DNA of 64,000 nt from Anaerotignum sp. MB30-C6 (GCF_030908465.1 NZ_CP133078.1:2542001-2606000); one strand, 5' to 3'; counted from the first letter of the stretch, positions 17,887-28,347 are shown. The notes: generated by a model from the letters alone, not told the origin. Numbers and translations: made by a program.

Positions 17887-19203
17887 TTACTCTTCCTGAT
17901 TATCCTCGTCTACTCTTGGAACCACCCTTACGATGGTCTCACCAATTCGATGGTTTTCCACCTGATTCACCTGAATTTCCATGCCTGATGTCTCAATGGT
18001 AAACTGGGTTCCATCTTCAGGGATTTTACCCAGCTCACTAAAAATAAACCCACCATAAGTCTCATACTCTTCCACAGGTAAAGGAATGTTTAACTCATCA
18101 CTTACATCCTCTAATGAAGCACAACCCATAATACGCCATGTATCTTCTGAAATACTTAAAATTTCTTCTTCTTCCATATCCTCAAGCATATCCCCAATTA
18201 AAAGATGAATTAAGTCCCGCAAGGTAATGATACCACTCACACCACCATACTCATCTAAAACCAAAGCAAAATGGTTTCTGTTGGCCCTCATATTCTTTAA
18301 TAATACGTCGGCTTTCATTGTTTCAGGAACTAAATATGGCTTATCTACGGCTTCAGCCATAACAGTTTCCCTACTCTTATCTTGCAAACGGAAATATGTT
18401 TTTGTATCTAAAACACCCAAGATATCATCACTATCTTCACCACAAATAGGAAAGTAAGTAAATCGATTTTCCAAAATGATTTTTTCCCAAGTTTCCATAT
18501 CATCTTCGATTTCCAGCATTACCACATCCACACGATGGGTACAAGCCTGTTCCACAGGGATGTCGTCAAAGGCAAAAACATTTCTAATAAATGTACTTTC
18601 TTCTATATCAATGGTACCTCTTTCATTGCCCTGATCTAACATCATAAAAATTTCTTCTTCTGAAATAATATCTTCTTCATCCTCGGGGTCTATACGCATC
18701 AAACGCAAAATACCATTGGTGGATACCGTCAACAGCCAAACCAGTGGCGCAAATATTTTTGCAACGGTTTTCAACATTCCGCTCATGGCTAAAGCCAGTT
18801 TCTCAGCATTTTTCATGGCCACACGCTTGGGTACCAACTCCCCAAAAACCAAGTTAAAGTAAGCCAAAATCAATGTAATTATAAATACACAAAAGGAGCG
18901 TAAAACATTTAACGGTGCCTCAATACCCCCATTTTGCAACAACTGCGCCAGCTCCCCAGCAAAGTTTTCAGCGGCAAATGCACTCCCCAGCAACCCTGCC
19001 AATGTAATAGCCACCTGTATTGTAGCTAAAAATCGTGCAGGCTGGTCTGTTAGGGCAAGCAACCTTTTCGCCCGTTTATCCCCACTCATGGCCATACGCT
19101 TCATTTTATTGTCATTCATGGAGATTACCGCTATCTCCGCACTTGCAAAGACTGCATTTAATGTAATCAAAAACACCTGTAATAGTATCGGAACCAAAAA
19201 CAT
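17887..19203 (-). CDS. CNNM/CorC-type membrane protein with CBS pair (hemolysin family)
   Basis: 438 residues from ATG 19203 (AAGGAGG upstream; a longer frame to 19281 lacks a site). The N-terminal CNNM/DUF21 domain has about four membrane segments and the SAEIAVISMN signature. Two CBS domains follow (about 210-330), ending with VLDEYGGVSGIITLRDL, then a C-terminal CorC_HlyC domain (ETYGGFIFSELGKIPEDG). Family members are linked to magnesium or cobalt export; the hemolysin name is historical. Confidence 0.9.
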   Translation of the reverse strand: MFLVPILLQVFLITLNAVFASAEIAVISMNDNKMKRMAMSGDKRAKRLLALTDQPARFLATIQVAITLAGLLGSAFAAENFAGELAQLLQNGGIEAPLNVLRSFCVFIITLILAYFNLVFGELVPKRVAMKNAEKLALAMSGMLKTVAKIFAPLVWLLTVSTNGILRLMRIDPEDEEDIISEEEIFMMLDQGNERGTIDIEESTFIRNVFAFDDIPVEQACTHRVDVVMLEIEDDMETWEKIILENRFTYFPICGEDSDDILGVLDTKTYFRLQDKSRETVMAEAVDKPYLVPETMKADVLLKNMRANRNHFALVLDEYGGVSGIITLRDLIHLLIGDMLEDMEEEEILSISEDTWRIMGCASLEDVSDELNIPLPVEEYETYGGFIFSELGKIPEDGTQFTIETSGMEIQVNQVENHRIGETIVRVVPRVDEDNQEE

Positions 19204-19395
19204 CAACTCTTCCTCCTTATTGACCTTACAAAAAAACATAAAAAGGCATACCTCACCTGTAACGTTATTCGTTATAGGCAAAGTATACCCTTGTATTCAA
19301 AATCTTATTGACAAATAAACATTTCACACTGATATCGGCGTCATTATCTCCGTCTGTGTCCAAGCTCATTTCTCTCCTTTTTACTAAATGTTAAA

Positions 19396-19424
19396 ATTTT
19401 AGTATATCATCTCATATTTTTCAA
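19396..19424 (-). promoter_or_regulatory. Possible promoter of the CNNM/CorC gene
   Basis: TTGAAA (19419-19424), 17 nt, TAAAAT (19396-19401), leaving a leader of about 190 nt. The rest of 19204-19583 shows no gene; no magnesium riboswitch was recognised. Confidence 0.45.
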
Positions 19425-19583
19425 CCTACGTCAATGAATTATAAGGAAAAACAAATGAATATATGCTACTTTATTCTAAAACATTCTATAATCTTATTTT
19501 CTCCTTATTTCGTTGAGAATACATCTCTTATTGTAAGAAGTTTGGGAGCATTCCTTACGCCTAGCCTCTACATCAATTTACAT

Positions 19584-19624
19584 AAAAAAGTGGTGCTCGG
19601 ATTTCATCCAAAACACCACTTTTA
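19584..19624 (-). terminator. Terminator of the aminotransferase operon
   Basis: AAAAGTGGTG stem with CACCACTTTT on the minus strand and a T run; a smaller GGAT-GAA-ATCC hairpin sits in the loop. Confidence 0.75.
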
Positions 19625-19625
19625 G

Positions 19626-20801
19626 TTAACGATTATTTTCAAGCAAGAACTTTTCAATTTTCTCTATACAGACCTTTAGCTCCTCCACGCTATAAGCATA
19701 GGAAATGCGGACAAATCCCTCTCCACATTCACCAAAAGCATTTCCAGGAACAACTGCTACGCCGCTTTTAAAAAGAAGCTTTTCGCAAAATCCCTCCGAA
19801 CCCATGCCTGTTTTTTGAATAGACGGAAACACATAAAAGGCTCCCTTTGGCTCAAAACAAGGCAAACCAAGTCTATGGAACTCACCAAGGAGGTACTTTC
19901 TTCTTTCATCATATGCCTGCCTCATAACACTCACATCTTCATCACAGAGGGTATCATCCCTTAATGCTTCAATGGCAGCCTGCTGGCTCATAACTGGGGC
20001 GCTCATAACTACATAAGCGTGAATTTTGTTCATTTGGGCAATTAAATCCTTGGGTCCTGCTGCATAGCCTAAACGCCACCCTGTCATGGCGAAGGATTTT
20101 GAAAAGCCATTTAATACAATGGTTCTTTCATACATCCCATCGATAGAGGCAATGGAAACATGATCCTTTGCGCCATAGGTTAACTCGGCGTAAATTTCAT
20201 CAGAAATAACCAACAAATCATGTTTGATTAAAATCGGCGCAATTTTTTCCAAATCTTCCTTTTCCATAATCGCCCCTGTGGGGTTATTGGGATAAGGCAA
20301 AATAATTGCTTTTGTTTTTTCCGTAATGGCCTCTTCTAATTCTTCTGGCATAAGTTTAAAATCATTTTTAACCTTTGTTGTAACAACAATTGGCACACCA
20401 TGCTGCAAGATAATAGATGGTTTATAAGAAACATAACAAGGTTCAATCACCAAAACCTCATCACCAGGCTCTAAAATGGTGCGTAGGGCAACGTCAATGG
20501 CCTCAGACGCACCAATGGTACACAAAATCTGACTGGCAGGGTCATAAACCGTATGGAAACGTCTTCCTAAGTAATGGGAAATACGCTCTCTTAAGGCAGG
20601 TATTCCCAAGTTCGCTGTATATCTGGTTCTTCCCTCTTCCAGTAAGTCGATGGCAGCCTGCCTTACACGCTCAGGGGTTTTAAAATCTGGTTCCCCAACC
20701 CCCAAAGACACCACATCTGGCATTGTAGCTACAACGTCAAAAAACTTTCGTATGCCCGAAGGCGGTAAATCAGCTACATGCTTTGCTACAAAATCTCTCA
20801 T
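19626..20801 (-). CDS. Class I/II pyridoxal-phosphate aminotransferase
   Basis: 391 residues from ATG 20801 (AAAGG 9 nt upstream). Fold-type I motifs: SLGVGEPDF, YPNNPTGA, SDEIYAELTY, and the PLP lysine in NGFSKSFAMTGWRLGY. It resembles the aspartate/aromatic or PatA-type group of Firmicutes; the substrate cannot be fixed from sequence. It follows the AIR-synthase-like gene by 32 nt in one operon. Confidence 0.9.
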   Translation of the reverse strand: MRDFVAKHVADLPPSGIRKFFDVVATMPDVVSLGVGEPDFKTPERVRQAAIDLLEEGRTRYTANLGIPALRERISHYLGRRFHTVYDPASQILCTIGASEAIDVALRTILEPGDEVLVIEPCYVSYKPSIILQHGVPIVVTTKVKNDFKLMPEELEEAITEKTKAIILPYPNNPTGAIMEKEDLEKIAPILIKHDLLVISDEIYAELTYGAKDHVSIASIDGMYERTIVLNGFSKSFAMTGWRLGYAAGPKDLIAQMNKIHAYVVMSAPVMSQQAAIEALRDDTLCDEDVSVMRQAYDERRKYLLGEFHRLGLPCFEPKGAFYVFPSIQKTGMGSEGFCEKLLFKSGVAVVPGNAFGECGEGFVRISYAYSVEELKVCIEKIEKFLLENNR

Positions 20802-20833
20802 TTTCATCAGCCTTTCTCTTATGTCCAGTTGTA

Positions 20834-21829
20834 TCACAAAAATTTCACTTGATATATTGCGTCACTTTTGGGTTCCTCCAGCAAGCATCTTCCTTGGGCT
20901 GTGACTAAAATACGTTCCTCTTCCGTAATCCGACCGATGATTGCCCCTTCGATACCATGGGCAGATAACTTTTTCAGCAGCTCCTGGCCATCCTGGGTTG
21001 TAATAATCATTGTCCCACTGGAAATGAGACGCAAAGGGTCAATATTTGCCTGATTACAAATTATCTTTGTTTCTTCTTTTAAAGGAATTCTATCCTGCCA
21101 AATCTCAACGCCCGTTTGGGAACATTCTGCCACTTCCCAAACGGCACCCAATATGCCACCCTCCGTGGCATCATGCATGGCTGTTGCCCCATGTTCGACT
21201 GCAATCAAAGACTCCGTTCCAACAGAAAGAAAATTCTTCATGCCTTGTGCAGCTTGAACCACTTCTAAAGGCAGTCCTTTCACCAATTCTTCTTCATACT
21301 CTTTGGCAATGATTGCAGTACCTTCCAATCCTGCCCACTTGGTCATAATGACATCTTGACCAACCTGGGCACCACCTGTTTGAACGATGTTTCTTTTGCG
21401 GCTTTTTCCAATCACTGCGGCAGAAACAATGGGCTTACAGACGGCATCGGTAACTTCCGTGTGTCCTCCCAAAATTTCAATGCCTAACTCTTCTGCACCT
21501 TTTAACGCCCCTTCGATGATTTCTTTCAAATCCTCTTCATCGCTACTTTCTGGCAGCAAAACTGTTAGCAATATCCCTACTGGTTCTGCTCCTGCGGAAT
21601 AAATATCATTACAGTTAATCTGTACAGCTAAATAACCAATATCCTTGGCTGCCCCCGTAATTGGATCCGTGGATAACACGCACATTTCCCCTTGTAAATC
21701 AACCACAGAACAGTCCTCGCCCGTTTTTGGGCGCAATAAAATATCGTCTCTCTTAACGGTATTTTTCCTGATAGGGTTCATCACAATAGACTCCAATATT
21801 TCCGGGGGAATCTTCCCAATTTTGAACAT
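20834..21829 (-). CDS. AIR synthase (PurM/HypE/ThiL fold)-related protein
   Basis: 331 residues with the PurM-superfamily pattern: GEDCSVVD near 38, STDPITGAAKDIGYLAVQINCNDIYSAGAEP (metal/ATP loop) and HDATEGGILGAVWEVAE. Members bind ATP and phosphorylate or dehydrate small substrates. It is not HypE in context (no hydrogenase genes) and lacks the C-terminal cysteine of HypE; an unassigned AIR-synthase-like kinase is the safest call. ATG 21829 follows AGGACGG. First gene of a pair with the aminotransferase. Confidence 0.85.
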   Translation of the reverse strand: MFKIGKIPPEILESIVMNPIRKNTVKRDDILLRPKTGEDCSVVDLQGEMCVLSTDPITGAAKDIGYLAVQINCNDIYSAGAEPVGILLTVLLPESSDEEDLKEIIEGALKGAEELGIEILGGHTEVTDAVCKPIVSAAVIGKSRKRNIVQTGGAQVGQDVIMTKWAGLEGTAIIAKEYEEELVKGLPLEVVQAAQGMKNFLSVGTESLIAVEHGATAMHDATEGGILGAVWEVAECSQTGVEIWQDRIPLKEETKIICNQANIDPLRLISSGTMIITTQDGQELLKKLSAHGIEGAIIGRITEEERILVTAQGRCLLEEPKSDAIYQVKFL

Positions 21830-21851
21830 TCACTTTCCGTCCTTTCGTACA

Positions 21852-21889
21852 GAAAATACCCCTGAATCGATATTTGTTTCAGAGGTACT
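21852..21889 (-). terminator. Hairpin between VanW gene and AIR-synthase gene
   Basis: Stem AGTACCTCTGAA with TTCAGGGGTAT (one G-U) and four Ts on the minus strand, a probable partial terminator after the VanW gene. Confidence 0.55.
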
Positions 21890-21904
21890 CTTTTCCATTT
21901 GATT

Positions 21905-23407
21905 TTATTGTATTCCAAAGGAATTTTCGCCAATAGGATCCGTTACAAAACTAGGTTCCTGAGGAACAGGTACAAAAACAGGTTCATTCTCCGTCTCCAC
22001 TTTTTTGGTTCCAACCGTCACTTCATCGGCAACGGCACGATATGAAGAACTACTAAACCTATCTTTACTTATTTGTTTCCCATTTTGGAGCACTTTCTTA
22101 TATACGGAAACCTTGGATCCTGTTCTACCGGTATGGGTGACTTCTCGCTCCCCTTCTACCTTTTCAGGATCTTCTTTCACAATCTCATCAGGCTTTGGAA
22201 TTGTAGCCTCATAAACCGTTTCAAATTCCACCTTCCTGCCCGCTTCATGAATTTCATGGCCATATAGCTTAACTTCTAATACGCCATTAGAAGCATATGT
22301 TTCTAAATAAATGGGATATTCTGTGTTATTCTTGATTTTCAAATCCTTATAATTCCCTGCAATGGCAGCATCACGGCCCAAAGGAACATATCCAACAGTC
22401 ATAGAATGCGGGTGTCTTTCCACAATTTCCAATTCTGCATAAATAGCCGCATTATATAGTGTAGAAGTAATCTGACAAACACCGCCGCCCATTCCTGCCT
22501 CAACCTTACCATTTACATAAACCCCTGCATCACGATATCCTCGCTTATAGGTTTGCTCACCTAAACCTTCCGATGCCGAGAACACCTGGCCCGGTGCAAT
22601 CAGGGTTCCATTCAGATATTGACAACCAACAACCAAATTGGTATTTCTATTTTTATCATAGGCCGTATATTTTGTGGAGTAGGAACCAATTAAATCCGCT
22701 ACATGCTGATTGTCCTCATAGGTGATTTCTGGCTCCGTCACATCAGCAATAATTGCCGCTCTGCCACCTTGCATGCTTTCAACCACACGATCCACATTTA
22801 TCATTGTTCCTTCTAGATCCATTTTTCGCCCTTGCACTTCTTTTTCAATTACAAATTTCCCATTCGCCCGCTTCATGCTACTATTTTGGGCTTCTTGATT
22901 AAACTGCTCTGAAACTTCAATCAGCTTATCCTGCATTTTTCTATCGTCATAAGTGAATTCCAAAGGGATTTCTTGGCCATTTCTAATCAAATTAGAAACC
23001 ACCTGCATGTTCTCTTTTTCCGTGCCTGTTCTACCAAAGTTATACGCCGCTTCCACCGCTTCATCCACTTGATATTCAGCACCTATGTCTTTGAATGCGT
23101 AAACCCATTCTTCATTTTCATAAAAAAGCACTAAACTTTGGTTTGCAGCATCCTTTCCATGGGTCTTAACTAACATGTCCATGGCTGCCTCTTTGCTTAA
23201 TCCGCCAACATCAATGCCATCAATGGTAATTCCTTCATAAATTCCCTTTTGTGCTAGAATCTCCTTTATCTTTTGATTTTGATTATACGCATAAGCAAAG
23301 TATCCGCCCGCTAGACAAAAGCATAAAATTGCCACACCAAGAAAAATACCTTTCTTCTTTTTTTTCCGTTGGCTTCTAAAACGCTTTCCACCATTTTGTC
23401 CTTCCAT
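21905..23407 (-). CDS. VanW-family protein with G5 domain
   Basis: 500 residues. A basic N-terminus (KRFRSQRKKKKK), one membrane anchor (about 20-40), then two peptidoglycan-binding-4-type repeats (about 50-220). The VanW domain (about 250-400) carries GQVFSASEGLG, GGGVCQITSTLYNAA and ERHPHSMTVGYVPLGRDA. A C-terminal G5 domain (VTHTGRTGSKVSVYKKVLQNGK) and a proline-rich tail follow. Likely a cell-wall-binding surface protein; VanW has no known catalytic role and is not evidence of vancomycin resistance. Confidence 0.9.
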   Translation of the reverse strand: MEGQNGGKRFRSQRKKKKKGIFLGVAILCFCLAGGYFAYAYNQNQKIKEILAQKGIYEGITIDGIDVGGLSKEAAMDMLVKTHGKDAANQSLVLFYENEEWVYAFKDIGAEYQVDEAVEAAYNFGRTGTEKENMQVVSNLIRNGQEIPLEFTYDDRKMQDKLIEVSEQFNQEAQNSSMKRANGKFVIEKEVQGRKMDLEGTMINVDRVVESMQGGRAAIIADVTEPEITYEDNQHVADLIGSYSTKYTAYDKNRNTNLVVGCQYLNGTLIAPGQVFSASEGLGEQTYKRGYRDAGVYVNGKVEAGMGGGVCQITSTLYNAAIYAELEIVERHPHSMTVGYVPLGRDAAIAGNYKDLKIKNNTEYPIYLETYASNGVLEVKLYGHEIHEAGRKVEFETVYEATIPKPDEIVKEDPEKVEGEREVTHTGRTGSKVSVYKKVLQNGKQISKDRFSSSSYRAVADEVTVGTKKVETENEPVFVPVPQEPSFVTDPIGENSFGIQ

Positions 23408-23542
23408 CCATTCTCCCCCTACTTCTACGGCTGCCTTTATATTTCAATTAAACAGAATCGACTTCATTCATTATAGTCCGATTGATTACAAAAGTTGCTT
23501 TTTAAAGCTCTTTTTTATAAAAAAGAAAAGATTCCGTCAAAT

Positions 23543-23617
23543 AAAAAAATACGCCGTTATATAAATGGCCAAATTTTTAAAATAGGCCAATAAGTCTATC
23601 ATAACGGAGTATTTTTT
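23543..23617 (-). terminator. Composite terminator of the VWA/ABC operon
   Basis: Outer stem AAAAAATAC-CGTTAT pairing across 60 nt with ATAACG-GTATTTTTT, enclosing an inner GGCC/GGCC hairpin; T7 follows on the minus strand. A TTGACG/TATAAA pair with a short 15-nt spacer directly after it (23514-23540) may be the VanW gene promoter. Confidence 0.65.
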
Positions 23618-23678
23618 AAATTTCAATAAAAATTCTAATAATTAACATTACATTTTTATGAAATATAAAGAATGTTTA

Positions 23679-26426
23679 TCAATTATTACGTTTTTTCCTT
23701 GCCGCTGCAAGCTTTTCAGCCGTACTTTGGGAAGAAACTTCCTGCGTTGTTTTTTTAGCAGCCTCTTTCGGCTCAGAAACTTTGGAGGTTTGTTCCACTT
23801 TTAAATCCATGGCAGGCTTTGACTTTGGCTTCGGCTTTGTTCCCCCTTTCGCCTTGCTGCCTTTTTGAGACAAGACACTCTCTAAACGTAATACCAAAAC
23901 GGAAAAACGTCGCAAAGCAATATCCAACAAAAATAAAAGCAAACCTAAAACCATTAAAAATACAGTCAAATCCTTTTGGCTTACCACAGCCAAAGGTTCT
24001 CCTTCAAAGACCTGTTTACCACTTTCCAAAACCCTACCACCACTAGCATTGCTAATTTGCTGTAATAATGCTGCTCCTCCGCCCTTTTTGGTAATATCAT
24101 ATTCAGGGGGATAGGAAAGGGCAAACCCTGTGTTATAATGCTCTGTCCCTACCTTTTTTGCAATGGATAAATTGGCAACGTAAGCGCCTTCTTCCGCTGT
24201 CTCTATCTCGCCCTCGTAAACGCCAGGAGCAGTCATCGTTAATTGGGTTTCATAAGATTCCCCTTGGGAATTTAATACCGTGGCATCCACACCCGTTATT
24301 TCTTCATCAAAAGGCATCTCCAGACGCAACGTGCTTTTCTTCGCACCACTTAGTGCTGTCAGTTTCATGTCTTGGGCCATCTGGGCATTCATTGCCCATC
24401 CCACGGCATTCCTTAACACAGTACTTCCTTCCTGAGCAGATAGCCACTCCCTCGTCCATGTGCCCCCAACATCAGGGGTCCAGGCCACTGTCCTACCTAG
24501 TCCATATTGCCATGCAGCAAGAATAGGCTCCTCTCGGTCGCTGACCAGAACGGTATCAGCCCTACTTTTTCTAGTTGTGCCAATATACCCTTCTAGCAAA
24601 GGTACCGATGATACGGAAGATAAAATTGCCGATGCATCCTTTTGTTTGGGATAAAATTTACGATTATTCAAGTATTCTTTTCCTGCCAGCAAAGTTTCTT
24701 TGGCAAAGATACTGGGCAAGTCCGTAAATTCATCCGTAAAGTAATATCGTCCATTCCCCTCATTGGCCAGTCTCATTAAAAGGCTTACATCCGCCCCGCC
24801 ACCAACGGCTACGGAGGAAAGGGTAATTCCGCTATTTTTCATTCTGCTTAGAACAGGGGTATAACCCTCCTGCTCTGCCTGACCATCCGTTAACAAAATG
24901 ATATGCTTTTCCTTGGCATTTGTTTTGGCTAAGGTGTCCACAGCTTCTGTTAAACCAGGTAAAATACTGGTTCCGCCACCTGCTTGGATTTTTCCAATCT
25001 GCTCTTGGATGGAAGCTTTATTTCCACTCACCTTGGTCATGGGCACCGTCCACTGAAACTGATCATCAAAAGTTATGATGCCCACCTGGTCTTTTTCTTT
25101 GAAGCCATCTAAGCTACGAATGGCCGCTTCTTTGGCCATCTCCAATTGGGTTACTCCGTAACCCCCAGCGGTCATACTTCCCGAACGGTCAATTACCATA
25201 ATCATTGCTAAATCAGGCTCTTCCCCTTCGGTCTTTAGCTCCATATCCACGGGGAGCATATCCTCCAATTGGGTGTTAAAATATCCACCTAAGGCATAGG
25301 ACTTGTCCCCACCGCTGACAATTAGGCCTCCGCCTAATGTTCGTACATATGCCTCTAAAACCTCTAAAAATCCATCAGGTAAGTCTTCTACGGCCACGTT
25401 AGCCATAACGATACAATCATAGCCCTGTAGTCGCTCCGTAGACACAGGTACGGCCCCTGCCGTCACCATGTCCACCTGTAATTGCGAGGCAGAAACAATA
25501 CCATTCCAACCCAAAGTATCTTCTCCATCCCCAATCAATAACACTCTGGGTACGTCGTCAATATAAGTGTAGGCATAGAATTTGTTGTTTTTACTTTGGG
25601 TATCTTTTTCAGGGGTGATTTCCGCCCGATAAGAAACACCACCACCCTCAGCAGTAATATCAGTAAATACGATACGACTTTCTCCGGAAGAAACACTTGC
25701 CTTCTCATTTGCAATCAAAGTATTCCCTTTGTAAAGACGGATTACCATAGGGGTATCCACATTTGAGTCAATACGAACGGCAATATCATAAGCCGTATTT
25801 TTATTAATAATCGTAGGCAATTCCAAGGCTGTAATTTGTACCTCTTGCCCCATTTCTTTCGCTAAAGGAAAAACATCAATGGTTACACCTTGAGCCGCCA
25901 ACGCTCTGGCTTCCAACAATGCATCTGATGTGGTTTCTTCACCATCGGAAACCAATACAATACGCTTTGCCGCATCCTTTGGCAAAATACTTCCCGAAAG
26001 TTTCAACGCTGAGGCTAAATCCGATGCACCCTCATCCACATACGTGAGGAATCCATTGGTAGGTAAACTTCCTTCTATGGAGGGTAACGCTTCCACCCCT
26101 GCATCTTTACCGAAACATACCATACCTACACTATCTTTTTTGCCCCTAGTTTCATTTACTTCTTTCATAAAACCGCTTGTATCAACACTCTTCACGCTGG
26201 CAGAGCGGTCCATGGCAAATACCGTTGCAGTAATGTCCGACTTTTTAGAAATTTGCGGGGTAGCCATTGCCATCACAATGCAAATACAAACAGCAATGCG
26301 TACGCCTGTATAAAGCCTGCGGCGAAATGCTGAGGCAAACCGCCCCTTCCTAGCCGTATACAAAATAAATATAATTACGATAGGCAAAAGCCATAACCAA
26401 TGAGGTTTCATAAAATCAATGTTCAC
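23679..26426 (-). CDS. Large membrane protein with two von Willebrand A domains
   Basis: 915 residues, last gene of a five-gene operon. Two N-terminal membrane segments (about 9-24 and 42-57) precede a first VWA domain with MIDAS DRSAS (Asp73-Ser77). A Rossmann/amidotransferase-like region (about 290-400, LGGGLIVSGGD) leads to a second VWA with MIDAS DRSGS (413-417). A C-terminal membrane helix (about 820-840) and a basic, low-complexity tail complete it. The start is a GTG overlapping the preceding gene by 11 nt; an ATG five codons later is possible. The BatA/B-like layout suggests metal-dependent protein contacts at the membrane. Confidence 0.85.
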   Translation of the reverse strand: MNIDFMKPHWLWLLPIVIIFILYTARKGRFASAFRRRLYTGVRIAVCICIVMAMATPQISKKSDITATVFAMDRSASVKSVDTSGFMKEVNETRGKKDSVGMVCFGKDAGVEALPSIEGSLPTNGFLTYVDEGASDLASALKLSGSILPKDAAKRIVLVSDGEETTSDALLEARALAAQGVTIDVFPLAKEMGQEVQITALELPTIINKNTAYDIAVRIDSNVDTPMVIRLYKGNTLIANEKASVSSGESRIVFTDITAEGGGVSYRAEITPEKDTQSKNNKFYAYTYIDDVPRVLLIGDGEDTLGWNGIVSASQLQVDMVTAGAVPVSTERLQGYDCIVMANVAVEDLPDGFLEVLEAYVRTLGGGLIVSGGDKSYALGGYFNTQLEDMLPVDMELKTEGEEPDLAMIMVIDRSGSMTAGGYGVTQLEMAKEAAIRSLDGFKEKDQVGIITFDDQFQWTVPMTKVSGNKASIQEQIGKIQAGGGTSILPGLTEAVDTLAKTNAKEKHIILLTDGQAEQEGYTPVLSRMKNSGITLSSVAVGGGADVSLLMRLANEGNGRYYFTDEFTDLPSIFAKETLLAGKEYLNNRKFYPKQKDASAILSSVSSVPLLEGYIGTTRKSRADTVLVSDREEPILAAWQYGLGRTVAWTPDVGGTWTREWLSAQEGSTVLRNAVGWAMNAQMAQDMKLTALSGAKKSTLRLEMPFDEEITGVDATVLNSQGESYETQLTMTAPGVYEGEIETAEEGAYVANLSIAKKVGTEHYNTGFALSYPPEYDITKKGGGAALLQQISNASGGRVLESGKQVFEGEPLAVVSQKDLTVFLMVLGLLLFLLDIALRRFSVLVLRLESVLSQKGSKAKGGTKPKPKSKPAMDLKVEQTSKVSEPKEAAKKTTQEVSSQSTAEKLAAARKKRNN

Positions 26427-28212
26427 GGCAATTCACCCGCCATTCTATCATCAGTATGATACATAAAATTAGAAGCAATAAGTTTCGCAATGGCTTTCCT
26501 ACCCCAATGGTTTTTGCCTCTGCTCCCTCCAACGCTGTCTTTTCACCCTTTAAAGTCAAATTAGACTCCCCCTCAGTTTTAGCATTAACACCAAAAACTT
26601 GCGTGGTTTGGTTCCCACTTCCATCTTCTTCAACCAAGGAGTATAAACCTGTCTTCTGGGTTTTGGTAAAAGGTAAAGCGGGGAAGGGTGGTGCTACAAC
26701 AATTTTATTTCCTTCTGGCGACAGCACCCAAGCTTTTTCCGTCTCAGGCCGCAATGAAAATGAAATAGCCGTACCTGCTTGCTGCTGACTTAGTCCGTCT
26801 TCTCCTTCTGGGAAAAACCATTCCCCAAGGCGATAAAGCAAAATAGGAAAACCCGCAGTTAAAGGCAAGTCCGAGTCGTGTAAATCAAACCCAAATACCG
26901 CCATTTTCTTTCCTTGATACTCACCAAACACCGCCAAGGTATCCTCTCCAGAACGGATTAAGGGCTTACCCCAAGACGCCTGAATGGGATTCCCCTTTGC
27001 AACTTCAAATGAGATGGACGAAATATCAGAAAGCCCTGTGTTGCCCATGGTGCGGGCTGTGGTAAGAATATCCTTCTCGTTACCTAATGTCACATATCCA
27101 TTCTTTGGTGGGTTAAATAACATGACAAAACCATCCTCAGGCAAAGTTTCAGGCAAACAACTATCATAAATATATAACCCATAACCCGATAAATTTTTTG
27201 CTTTTTCCGGCGTTGTTTTATATAGCTCCATCTGGTCTACCAATGAAAGGGCTTTTTCCAAAAATAAATTGCTTTCTGTCACCAAAAGTACCTTCTCGTT
27301 GTTCGCTGTAGAAATTCCCTGATAACGCATATTATCCGTGGTCAAATCGTCTTCAGGAAACAAGCGAACGAGAATAGATTCCGTCTCCTTTGGTACGCCA
27401 CGAAATGTCACATCCACGGTTTCTCCTCTTTCAAGGGTAAAGCTCTTTGTATCAAAAACAGCATCGTCAGTATAAAGCGTAACGGTTTTTTCCTCACCGC
27501 CAATTCCCCAGTTTTCTAAGCGAGTCAAAACTGAAAGACCATCCTCTTGTTCCGTATAAGAAAGCATAGATAATGCGCTATTATTTCCACCTTTGTTATA
27601 CACTTGCTCCTGGGCGGGTAACGCACCTAAGTTACCATAATCGTCACCAAAAACAATAATTTCCCCGCCTAAAACATCTCTTTCCGCCTCTAAAATTGTC
27701 TTTGCCTTGTCCCAAGAAACGCCGCCATCTGTTACCTGAACCTCCTGAATACAGCGTAAAACTTCTTGTTTTTCATTGGCGCCGCTTAAAACTAAGTTTG
27801 GCTCCTCCTGTAAAAGTACCACAGAAAAAGAGGATTGCGGCGCAGCCTCGTCAACCAGACGCATCATGTCCTTTTTTGCCTCTAAAAACCTACTCTCCTC
27901 CACATCCGTCGCTTGCATACTCATGGAGCAGTCCAAAGCTAATACATAATCAACCACCTGACTTTTCCCCATAATATATGGTCCACCCAAAGCAAAAGCC
28001 AAAAGAGCAGCAGCAGCGATCTGCAAAAATAAGAGGATATTCTTTCTTAATTTCTGCCAAGGTTCTTGAGCTTTTGACTCTGGAAGCGCCTTTTTCCAAA
28101 GGTACAGACTGGGAACTTTCGTTTCCTTATATTTTTGTTTCAATAAATACATCAAAATTATGGTGGGTATTGCAAACAAAGCAAGTAATCCCCATGGGGT
28201 AAAAAAACGCAT
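26416..28212 (-). CDS. BatA-type VWA membrane protein
   Basis: 598 residues. The N-terminus MRFFTPWGLLALFAIPTIIL is the BatA/aerotolerance N-terminal domain, with a second membrane helix at 58-77. The VWA domain begins at about 88; its MIDAS reads DCSMS (94-98), keeping the Asp and both Ser positions. Residues 330-560 form an outer domain, then a C-terminal membrane helix (about 575-592). GGGGGG lies 6-8 nt before ATG. It overlaps the next gene and is 135 nt from the coiled-coil gene upstream. Confidence 0.85.
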   Translation of the reverse strand: MRFFTPWGLLALFAIPTIILMYLLKQKYKETKVPSLYLWKKALPESKAQEPWQKLRKNILLFLQIAAAALLAFALGGPYIMGKSQVVDYVLALDCSMSMQATDVEESRFLEAKKDMMRLVDEAAPQSSFSVVLLQEEPNLVLSGANEKQEVLRCIQEVQVTDGGVSWDKAKTILEAERDVLGGEIIVFGDDYGNLGALPAQEQVYNKGGNNSALSMLSYTEQEDGLSVLTRLENWGIGGEEKTVTLYTDDAVFDTKSFTLERGETVDVTFRGVPKETESILVRLFPEDDLTTDNMRYQGISTANNEKVLLVTESNLFLEKALSLVDQMELYKTTPEKAKNLSGYGLYIYDSCLPETLPEDGFVMLFNPPKNGYVTLGNEKDILTTARTMGNTGLSDISSISFEVAKGNPIQASWGKPLIRSGEDTLAVFGEYQGKKMAVFGFDLHDSDLPLTAGFPILLYRLGEWFFPEGEDGLSQQQAGTAISFSLRPETEKAWVLSPEGNKIVVAPPFPALPFTKTQKTGLYSLVEEDGSGNQTTQVFGVNAKTEGESNLTLKGEKTALEGAEAKTIGVGKPLRNLLLLILCIILMIEWRVNCREH

Positions 28213-28347
28213 GTACTCCCCCCTTTCCTCAATTCATTTTCTTATTTCAGTAAATCTTTAATGATAGATGCCTAATATGATTTTATTTCACCACAGAGAT
28301 TATTCTTCAATGCTTCAAAGGGTGAAAAAGGTGTCCCACCTAATCAC

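Noticed and set aside
19434..19625. 63-codon plus-strand open frame between corC and the aminotransferase gene
   Set aside because: No ribosome site; runs through the terminator of the opposite strand.
20834..21829. HypE hydrogenase maturation protein
   Set aside because: No C-terminal cysteine tail and no hydrogenase genes nearby; only the shared PurM fold is supported.
21905..23407. VanW as a vancomycin resistance determinant
   Set aside because: The VanW domain is common in wall proteins of susceptible Clostridia; no vanA/H/X genes are present.
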